Source: Phycisphaerae bacterium (GTDB lineage: Bacteria; Planctomycetota; Phycisphaerae; Phycisphaerales; SM1A02). From it: a stretch of 11,626 bases of DNA. The position numbers and the translations under genes are program-made. The DNA lies in the NCBI GenBank assembly GCA_018665385.1, contig JABJDN010000031.1, positions 1 to 11,626 of the forward strand, given 5' to 3'. The notes under the pieces are model-generated. The model was given only the letters and a program-made list of their open reading frames with translations, had not been told where the DNA came from and searched no databases. Below are positions 6,699 through 11,626 of this stretch, one piece after another; the stretch's first letter is position 1, and each line of letters starts with the position of its first letter.

Positions 6699-7406
6699 TT
6701 ATTTACGTCGACGTCGGCTTGCGATTCCCGCTAAGCCAAGAAGTGCAAGTGCACCAGGTGCTGGAACAGCATCGCCGTAGATTGAGACAGCATCGATGAA
6801 GTATGCTTCACTACCAGAGTTGCTTTCACCTCTAACGTGTAGGTGACCTGCACCTAATTCGGAAACATCAAATTCAAGGAACATCCATGTTCCTGATGCT
6901 TCTTCAAGAACTGAACCGTTACCATCACCACCATTACCATCTAATGAGTAGAGTGTTCCATTAACTGGGTCTGCTCCCCAGTGGATTGAGAAATTATCAG
7001 CAGCTTCGTAACCGGTAGCTGCAATGTAAATTGCAATTGAAACCATTGTAGCGCTACCTTCGTATCCATCAAAGTGGAGTTCCATGATGCCGTCAATATC
7101 CGACATTTGATACCCTTGGTCTCCGTCATAAAATCCTTGTGAACCGTAATTTGTCACACCAACATAATCGCCATCACCAAGACCAACACCGCCAGTTGAG
7201 CCATACCAAGCGCTAAAGCCATCGCCGTTTACAGCTGCTTCACCTTCATTATTTGTCAGCCAGTGATCAGTATTAACGTCACCGTAGTCATAATATTTTC
7301 CGCCAAGATCATTGACGTCTTCAAAACTTGTGTACCACAACAAATCAGCAGAAGCTGATCCCGTTATAAACGAGGCTAATAATCCAGTTACTAATAAAGT
7401 TTTCAT
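6699..7406 (-). CDS. Secreted protein with PEP-CTERM-like sorting tail
   Basis: A 235-residue exported protein. Residues 1-20 form a signal peptide (cleavage SASA|DL). The mature part is rich in Gly, Asp, Tyr and Ser, starts LLWYTSFED, and seems all-beta. It resembles the carbohydrate-binding or lectin-like body of many PEP-CTERM proteins, but I cannot assign a family. The C-terminus is VPAPGALALLGLAG (214-227) followed by RRRRK: a Pro motif, a short hydrophobic segment and a basic end. This is the variant common in Phycisphaerae, here PAP rather than PEP. Such tails are thought to direct processing and surface attachment by an exosortase-type enzyme, which is not in this window. AGGAAAGAGAGAG lies just before the ATG as a ribosome-binding site. 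A candidate promoter is at 7494-7521 and a strong terminator lies downstream. Confidence 0.85.
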   Translation of the reverse strand: MKTLLVTGLLASFITGSASADLLWYTSFEDVNDLGGKYYDYGDVNTDHWLTNNEGEAAVNGDGFSAWYGSTGGVGLGDGDYVGVTNYGSQGFYDGDQGYQMSDIDGIMELHFDGYEGSATMVSIAIYIAATGYEAADNFSIHWGADPVNGTLYSLDGNGGDGNGSVLEEASGTWMFLEFDVSELGAGHLHVRGESNSGSEAYFIDAVSIYGDAVPAPGALALLGLAGIASRRRRK

Positions 7407-7463
7407 TTTTCTCTCTCTTTCCTAATTTGTTACGCGCTATCCAAACGCTGTTTTCTCTTCTGG

Positions 7464-7484
7464 AAAGGTATCTCTCGTACCTTT
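7464..7484. repeat. Inverted repeat, 7-bp arms and 7-nt spacer, near the 5' end of the PEP-CTERM-like transcript
   Basis: AAAGGTA (7464-7470), spacer TCTCTCG, TACCTTT (7478-7484). With the candidate promoter at 7494-7521 on the minus strand, transcription would start near 7486, so this repeat would form a stem-loop at the very 5' end of an untranslated leader of about 80 nt. It could stabilise the mRNA or be an operator over the start site. Confidence 0.5.
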
Positions 7485-7493
7485 TCTATGAAC

Positions 7494-7521
7494 AATATAT
7501 AGGAACAGGTAGTCACTTCAA
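7494..7521 (-). promoter_or_regulatory. Candidate promoter for the PEP-CTERM-like gene
   Basis: On the minus strand the -35 is TTGAAG (7516-7521, four of six) and the -10 is TATATT (7494-7499, five of six), separated by 16 nt. Position and strand fit the gene starting at 7406 with a leader of about 80 nt. Confidence 0.45.
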
Positions 7522-7532
7522 GAAAAAACACA

Positions 7533-7553
7533 GCAATTTCTTCAATAAATTGC
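7533..7553. repeat. Second inverted repeat with 7-bp arms and 7-nt spacer, upstream of the sulfatase
   Basis: GCAATTT (7533-7539), spacer CTTCAAT, AAATTGC (7547-7553). It ends 21 nt before the sulfatase ATG and 9 nt before its possible -10 box, so it covers the -35 region. That is a typical place for a repressor or activator operator. The arms differ in sequence from the repeat at 7464-7484 but the geometry is the same. Confidence 0.45.
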
Positions 7554-7562
7554 GATTTTCTC

Positions 7563-7568
7563 TATTAT
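7563..7568 (+). promoter_or_regulatory. Candidate -10 box for a leaderless sulfatase transcript
   Basis: TATTAT (five of six) ends 6 nt before the ATG at 7575. Transcription would start at or next to the A of the start codon. No purine-rich Shine-Dalgarno sequence occurs in the preceding 25 nt. The -35 is weak (TTCAAT, 7541-7546, 16-nt spacing). Confidence 0.4.
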
Positions 7569-7574
7569 TACGTC

Positions 7575-9038
7575 ATGAATAAAATTACCTATCTTCTCAC
7601 TACTTTTGCACTTGGTTTCTATATACCTACAGTTAGCGGGCAAAACCCTGCTCCTGCAACAGAGAAGCCCAATATTGTTTTCATTTTGGCTGATGACCTC
7701 GGATACGGGGAAATCGGCTGTTTTGGACAGGAGTTGATTCAAACACCGACTATTGACAGGCTAGCGGTGGAGGGCATGAAGCTGACAGAGCATTATTCTG
7801 GAAGTCCTGTTTGCGCATCATCGCGGTGCACATTGCTGACAGGAAAGCACACTGGCAATGCAATTATTCGTAACAACCGCGAGCTTGGCGGTTGGGGAGC
7901 AGAGGAACCTGAAGGGCAATTCCCATTGCCAACAGGAACTCCTACTATTAGTTCAATGTTACAAAGTAACGGGTATGCAACAGGGGCGTTTGGGAAGTGG
8001 GGGTTGGGGGGACCGCAAACAACTGGCCTGCCGAACGATCATGGTTTCGATGAATTTTATGGGTATATTTGCCAACGTGTTGCGCATAATTATTACCCGA
8101 CGCACTTGTGGAAAAATTCAGAAAAAGAAATGTTGAAAGGGAACGAAGAGTGGTTTAGCGCGCATCAAAAAATAGAAAGTCCTGTAGGCTTCGAAAAATT
8201 TAGCGGCCAAACATACGCGCCTGACCGAATCTTAGAAGAAACTATTTCGTTTATTGATACGCATGCTAAAGAACCATTCTTTGTATATTTCGCCAGTATT
8301 ATTCCGCACGTCGCTTTGCAAATTCCAGATGCTGAATTAGATTTGTACCCTGAGGATTGGGATGCCGAGCCTTACTTAGGTCAAAAGGGTTATCTTCCCC
8401 ATCCTAGACCCCGCGCTGCATACGCTGCAATGATCACACGTTTTGACAATGAAGTTGCTTCTATTGTAGAAGCGCTGGAACGAAACGGTGTTGCTGATAA
8501 CACAATTGTAATTGTGACATCAGATAACGGACCGAGTTGGGTTGGTGGTGTTGATATGGAATTCTTTAAAAGCAGCGGTGGACTTCGTGGCAGAAAAGCG
8601 CAACTCTTTGAGGGTGGAATTAAAGTACCAACAGTTGTTTGGTGGCCCGGAAAAGTGCCAGCAAGTACTACGAACGATTCCACTTCTGCGTTTTGGGATT
8701 GGTATCCGACACTAGCGAGCATTGCTGGAGCCAAACCAGTTGAAAGCGATGGGGTTTCGCTTGTGCCTGTTTTGCAGGGCAAGGACTTACAAACTCGCGG
8801 CTTGTATTGGGAACATGGGAAAGTACAAGCATTCCGCGATGGTGATTGGAAACTGTTACGAGCCAACAACAAAGACGGAATTGAGGTTGAGTTGTTTAAT
8901 TTGGCCAGTGATCCAAACGAAACAACGAACCTTGCAAGTTTTAAACCAGAATTAGTAGACAAGTTAACAAAAGCTGCGATGGCGTCTCGAACGAAGTCAT
9001 CCGAGTTTCAATCATTTTTAGACAAGGATACAGAGTAG
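7575..9038 (+). CDS. Secreted type I (formylglycine) sulfatase, arylsulfatase family
   Basis: A 487-residue exported sulfatase that hydrolyses sulfate esters, in this kind of organism probably on sulfated algal polysaccharides. The signal peptide is about residues 1-22. The core begins KPNIVFILADDLGYGEIG with the metal-binding pair D40-D41. The modification site is CASSR (80-84), with C80 to be converted to formylglycine. Further active-site landmarks are K91, K141 in GKWGLG, H245 in IIPH, and D317-N318 in TSDNG with a later lysine (K341). In GKWGLG a Gly replaces the His of the common GKWHLG form. The neighbouring FYGYICQRVAHNYYP and GRKAQLFEGGIKVP stretches are typical of a large planctomycete and bacteroidete sulfatase subfamily. 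No maturase lies nearby. The exact substrate cannot be read from the sequence. The 25-nt gap to the next gene leaves co-transcription possible. Confidence 0.94.
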   Translation: MNKITYLLTTFALGFYIPTVSGQNPAPATEKPNIVFILADDLGYGEIGCFGQELIQTPTIDRLAVEGMKLTEHYSGSPVCASSRCTLLTGKHTGNAIIRNNRELGGWGAEEPEGQFPLPTGTPTISSMLQSNGYATGAFGKWGLGGPQTTGLPNDHGFDEFYGYICQRVAHNYYPTHLWKNSEKEMLKGNEEWFSAHQKIESPVGFEKFSGQTYAPDRILEETISFIDTHAKEPFFVYFASIIPHVALQIPDAELDLYPEDWDAEPYLGQKGYLPHPRPRAAYAAMITRFDNEVASIVEALERNGVADNTIVIVTSDNGPSWVGGVDMEFFKSSGGLRGRKAQLFEGGIKVPTVVWWPGKVPASTTNDSTSAFWDWYPTLASIAGAKPVESDGVSLVPVLQGKDLQTRGLYWEHGKVQAFRDGDWKLLRANNKDGIEVELFNLASDPNETTNLASFKPELVDKLTKAAMASRTKSSEFQSFLDKDTE

Positions 9039-9046
9039 CAATCGGC

Positions 9047-9052
9047 TACAAT
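9047..9052 (+). promoter_or_regulatory. Candidate -10 box just upstream of the TerB-like gene
   Basis: TACAAT matches the -10 consensus in five of six positions and lies 11 nt before the ATG at 9064, so the transcript would be leaderless or nearly so. No clear -35 and no Shine-Dalgarno were found. If real, the three-gene cassette has its own promoter and is not only read through from the sulfatase. Confidence 0.3.
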
Positions 9053-9063
9053 AAATTTTTCTT

Positions 9064-9483
9064 ATGGCATTAACTGAGCAGGTACATTTAGCAACACTTT
9101 GGTTTTTATCAGCTCGTGCTATGGCTGTTGCTGGCGCTGATATGCCCACAGTCCAAGAGGCTGCAACAGGTTTATATGCTCAGGCAATTCTCGGTTTCTC
9201 TGAAGAGGACTGCCGAAAAGCAAAAAGTGCAGATCATATCAGTAATAAAACCCTCATAGATTGCTTGTCGGGCGTGCAACAGTTGCCAAAGGAAGTAGCG
9301 GAAAAGATTTTGACAGGTGTCATGATGATTTCATACGCAGACAGAAAAATGAAACCACTTGAAGTTCGTTGGGCATCGATGCTTGCGTCTGCTATTGATG
9401 TGACTCCCGATGATTTTCAAAGGTGTTGCGTGAACGCGCGCGTTATTGCTTCAATGCTCCGTCCTCATGGAGCACCAGCATGA
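9064..9483 (+). CDS. TerB/DjlA-N-like small helical protein
   Basis: A 139-residue, mostly helical cytoplasmic protein. The segment VMMISYADRKMKPLEVRWASMLASAIDVTPDDFQ (86-119) matches the second half of the TerB/DjlA N-terminal fold: a helix ending 'A-x-A-D-G-x-x-x-x-x-E', then a helix and 'lgl-s-x-x-x-F'. Residues 8-50, with the parallel AVAGADMPTVQEAATGLYAQ stretch, fit the first half, so the whole protein could be one TerB-like domain. TerB proteins act in tellurite and membrane-stress responses and are suggested to bind metal ions; the acidic ligands here are only partly kept (D93, E100). There is no Shine-Dalgarno before the ATG, but a TACAAT box lies at 9047-9052. Its stop overlaps the next start as ATGA. 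Weak similarity, so the family is a moderate-confidence call. Confidence 0.7.
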   Translation: MALTEQVHLATLWFLSARAMAVAGADMPTVQEAATGLYAQAILGFSEEDCRKAKSADHISNKTLIDCLSGVQQLPKEVAEKILTGVMMISYADRKMKPLEVRWASMLASAIDVTPDDFQRCCVNARVIASMLRPHGAPA

Positions 9484-10301
9484 GCGGGAAAGAAACCAAC
9501 TTTACATTCCTAGAAAAGTACGATAAACGCGTTGCTGCTCTCGCAAAACAAGCGGAAGAATATGTGCATACGGACCCTGATTCATGCATGTTCAAACTTC
9601 GATTGATGGTTGAAACCATGGCAAAGAAACTTACCAATTTGCAAATGCGCGGCGATATATCCCAAGATTTGGGTGCTATGCTTGGTGCACTTGAACGAGG
9701 CGGAGTAGTTCCTCGAAGGCAGGCAGATAGTATGCATGCAATTCGTAGGGACGGCAATGCTGCCGTGCATGGAAGCCCAACACCCGTTCCAACTGCAATG
9801 CGTAGGCTGAAAGAAGCGTACCGAATTTCTGGTTGGTTCTGTAAAATCGTAAAGCGGGGATCTAAAATCACATTACATGAATTTCAACCTCCAATTCCAC
9901 CAGTGCCAGTCAGCAAAGAAACAGCTGATTTGCACAACAAACTTGATAAGTTAGAAGAATCTATAGAGCAACGAAGAGGGGAAACACGCGAATCGTTGCT
10001 TATGTTTGGTCCTCAAGAAAATGTCGAGGATGTTTCTCGCAGGATTATTGAAGAACTTGTTGCTCTAGATAATGTTGCTGCCGCTGCAGGCGAGCCAACG
10101 ATTGACGCGGACTTTGTTGCATTGGTCATGGCGATGGATTTGGAGCAAATTGAAGAAGACCCTCGTCATGGCGTAGATTCAAGACAGGCAAGAAGAGAAG
10201 CAGAGCAGCAACTCGAAGGTATTAAACAACACCTAGCAGAACGAGAAAAAGCGTTTTTAAATGAACGCACATTTTTACTTGAACAAAGGGATGTCACATG
10301 A
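9480..10301 (+). CDS. DUF4145/HEPN-like protein with C-terminal coiled-coil regions
   Basis: A 273-residue protein. Residues 5-125 resemble DUF4145, a HEPN-fold domain also found in HsdR subunits of type I restriction enzymes: an N-terminal helix, then DPDSCMFKLRLMVETMAKKL (32-51), then IRRDGNAAVHG (88-98). The last matches the 'R-x-x-G-N-x-A-V-H' motif, giving R90 and H97, an R-x6-H arrangement like the RNase motif of active HEPN domains. A Pro-rich linker (137-144) leads to a likely coiled coil (147-175), a middle helical segment, and a second charged helix (236-270). The ATG at 9480 is chosen over the frame opening at 9423 because it forms ATGA with the previous stop and has GGAG (9469-9472) 7 nt upstream. 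It ends in an ATGA overlap with the next gene. Nuclease activity is unproven; a docking role is equally possible. Confidence 0.78.
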   Translation: MSGKETNFTFLEKYDKRVAALAKQAEEYVHTDPDSCMFKLRLMVETMAKKLTNLQMRGDISQDLGAMLGALERGGVVPRRQADSMHAIRRDGNAAVHGSPTPVPTAMRRLKEAYRISGWFCKIVKRGSKITLHEFQPPIPPVPVSKETADLHNKLDKLEESIEQRRGETRESLLMFGPQENVEDVSRRIIEELVALDNVAAAAGEPTIDADFVALVMAMDLEQIEEDPRHGVDSRQARREAEQQLEGIKQHLAEREKAFLNERTFLLEQRDVT

Positions 10302-10786
10302 TTGTAGTCAGTGAAACTGAAATTATTTTACGATTAGTATTAGCGGTAGTCCTAGGTGGCGTTATTGGCTTTAATCGAAGTCGCCATAATAAACCTGCTG
10401 GATTACGAACGATGGCGCTCATTAGCCTAGGTTCAGCAGCATTTACTCTCATTGGTATCGAAGCAGTTATGCAATTATCACAATTGCAAACGGGCGTTGA
10501 TAGTTTGACATTGGGTGTATCTTCTTCAATAAATTTAGATTCAAGTAGAATTATTGCTGGGATTGTTGGTGGTGTTGGTTTTCTTGGCGCAGGTGCAATT
10601 ATTCAATCGAAAGGTAGAGTTCAAGGCATGACTAGCGCTGCTAGTATTTGGGTGACCTCTACAATTGGTGTATCAGTTGGTCTAGGGCTGTATTTGCTAG
10701 CGACAACTATTACATTTATCGCATTTGTTGTACTCATCATGTACTGCTTCTTTGGCAGCGAGACTGAAGAAGAGGAAAACCTCTAG
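10298..10786 (+). CDS. MgtC/SapB-family integral membrane protein
   Basis: A 162-residue protein with four likely membrane helices (about 8-25, 37-58, 85-103, 116-150). The family signatures are clear: KPAGLRTMALISLGSAAF (32-49), then DSSRIIAGIVGGVGFLGAGAI (81-101) and GMTSAASIWVTSTIGVSVGLG (110-130). MgtC proteins are needed for growth at low magnesium and survival in macrophages, and Salmonella MgtC inhibits the F-type ATP synthase; many relatives are of unknown role. The usual GxERE motif before KPAGLRT reads GFNRS here, so the conserved acidic residue is replaced. The length is like the short membrane-only forms, without the C-terminal ACT-like domain. AAAGGG lies 7 nt before the ATG, which overlaps the previous stop as ATGA. 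It ends 7 bp from the end of the convergent msr gene, with no terminator between. Confidence 0.9.
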   Translation: MIVVSETEIILRLVLAVVLGGVIGFNRSRHNKPAGLRTMALISLGSAAFTLIGIEAVMQLSQLQTGVDSLTLGVSSSINLDSSRIIAGIVGGVGFLGAGAIIQSKGRVQGMTSAASIWVTSTIGVSVGLGLYLLATTITFIAFVVLIMYCFFGSETEEEENL

Positions 10787-10793
10787 ACAACAC

Positions 10794-11626
10794 TTACTTC
10801 CAAGGATTGGTCACGTGGCAGGCTCTGCCGGTATTCTCAATATAATCTTGGTGTATGTCTTCGGCGATGTAAAATGTTTTGGCGGGTTCGATTTCTGTTG
10901 CAATTGGCCTAGTAACAGCACCAGAATCACTTAGCTCTTGCACATATGCTTTTGCAGATTGTAGTTGCTGCTTGGACGTAGTCCATATACCCGAACGATA
11001 CTGCGTACCTTTATCTGGACCTTGTCTATTTACTTGGGTTGGATCATGCATTGTAAAGAACGCTTGTAGCAATGTCTCGTATGAAATTACTGTCGGGTCG
11101 AACGTCACTTTTGTTGACTCTGCATGTCCTGTTTCTTTTAAACATATATCTTCGTACGTCGGGTTTTCAGTGTTTCCCTGCATGTATCCGCTTTCGACAT
11201 TTATAACTCCTTCGCCTTTTTGGAAGTAATGTTCAATTCCCCAAAAACAACCACCAGCAAAATAGGCTGTTTCAGTTGCTACTGGAGTTGAATTTGCAGG
11301 TAACTTGTCGCCTTCTTCATAAAAGTGAAGTGAAACTGAATTCAAACAAAAACGTTTGCCGGTTGGTTTTGGCCCATCAGGAAATTCGTGTCCTAGATGC
11401 GATTCGCATCGCGCGCATAAAATTTCGACGCGGTCCATGCCGTGTGAGTTATCTACTTTTGTTGCAACATGGCCATCGGCGAAAGGGGAGAAGAAACTAG
11501 GCCAGCCAGTTCCGGAAGTGAATTTGTGCTCGCTCGAGAATAAAGGCAAGCCACAAACCACGCATGCATAAAATCCATTCTTTTTATTGTCTAGTAGCGT
11601 GCCGCAAAACGGCCGTTCTGTTCCAG
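10794..11626 (-). CDS. msrBA: Peptide methionine sulfoxide reductase MsrB-MsrA fusion (5' end beyond window)
   Basis: The frame is open to the right edge, so 276 residues are visible and the N-terminus is missing. The first domain (visible residues 1-103) is MsrB, which reduces methionine-R-sulfoxide: TERPFCG, zinc cysteines C21/C24 and C70/C73, SGTGWPSF, and catalytic C93 in RFCLNS. After a short linker, residues 119-276 form MsrA, which reduces the S-epimer: catalytic C126 in GGCFWG, GHAESTKV, and DPTQVNRQGPDKGTQYRSG. C269 near the C-terminus may be the resolving cysteine. Together the fusion repairs both epimers of oxidised methionine, using thioredoxin. The domain order is B then A, the reverse of the MsrA-MsrB order in Neisseria PilB. 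A GTG at 11559-11561 is not the start because conserved MsrB sequence lies upstream of it. Whether an export signal exists cannot be seen. Confidence 0.94.
   Translation of the reverse strand, partial: GTERPFCGTLLDNKKNGFYACVVCGLPLFSSEHKFTSGTGWPSFFSPFADGHVATKVDNSHGMDRVEILCARCESHLGHEFPDGPKPTGKRFCLNSVSLHFYEEGDKLPANSTPVATETAYFAGGCFWGIEHYFQKGEGVINVESGYMQGNTENPTYEDICLKETGHAESTKVTFDPTVISYETLLQAFFTMHDPTQVNRQGPDKGTQYRSGIWTTSKQQLQSAKAYVQELSDSGAVTRPIATEIEPAKTFYIAEDIHQDYIENTGRACHVTNPWK

Noticed and set aside
8390..8962. Minus-strand open frame antisense to the sulfatase
   Set aside because: The sulfatase has clear catalytic motifs; the antisense frame has none.
9423..9479. Longer start for the HEPN-like protein
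   Set aside because: The ATG at 9480 has a ribosome-binding site and an ATGA overlap; the upstream stretch is the shadow of the TerB-like gene.
10787..10793. Terminator between the MgtC-like gene and msrBA
   Set aside because: Only 7 bp separate the stops and I see no hairpin with a T-run; the two transcripts probably overlap.
10879..11571. Plus-strand open frames opposite msrBA
   Set aside because: Overlap conserved MsrA and MsrB sequence; shadows only.

Overview
The window looks like chromosomal DNA from a marine-type planctomycete, most likely of the Phycisphaerae. Three protein features suggest this. One secreted protein ends in a cysteine-flanked, dockerin-like tail (CPADLNGDG ... WGACP). 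The same protein carries two 'GACC' cysteine repeats. A second secreted protein ends in the PEP-CTERM-like tail VPAPGALALLGLAG + RRRRK. The G+C content looks moderate and even across the window. I see no tRNA, rRNA, CRISPR array, insertion sequence or phage gene.

Layout. (1) 10-3582, plus strand: a tightly packed run of a DUF4190-like membrane protein, an MlaF-type ABC ATPase, an MlaD-type MCE lipid-transport protein and a SpoU/TrmH-family RNA methyltransferase, joined by an 11-nt overlap, a 6-nt gap and a 1-nt overlap. The MlaE-type permease is not in the window. (2) 3529-4881, minus strand: murA, whose 3' end overlaps the methyltransferase gene tail-to-tail by 54 nt. (3) 5182-9038, a cell-surface/secretion region: a secreted right-handed beta-helix protein with eight coils of about 26 residues, a bidirectional terminator, a PEP-CTERM-like protein (minus), and a secreted sulfatase (plus). 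The last two are divergent across a 168-bp spacer holding two 7-bp inverted repeats. (4) 9064-10786, plus strand: a compact cassette of a TerB-like protein, a DUF4145/HEPN-like protein with coiled-coil regions, and an MgtC/SapB-family membrane protein, joined by two ATGA stop/start overlaps. (5) 10794 to the right edge, minus strand: an MsrB-MsrA methionine sulfoxide reductase fusion, cut by the window end.

How the genes may work together. Region 1 gives the ATPase and substrate-binding parts of a Mla-like lipid transporter between the membranes. murA makes the first committed peptidoglycan precursor, so the left third is about envelope upkeep. Region 3 suggests export of surface proteins and attack on sulfated polysaccharides. 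The best candidate for an undescribed functional unit is the TerB-like/HEPN-like/MgtC-like cassette. Its three domains are each linked to stress, RNA/DNA defence or membrane physiology, and their genes are translationally coupled, but no function can be proved from sequence alone.
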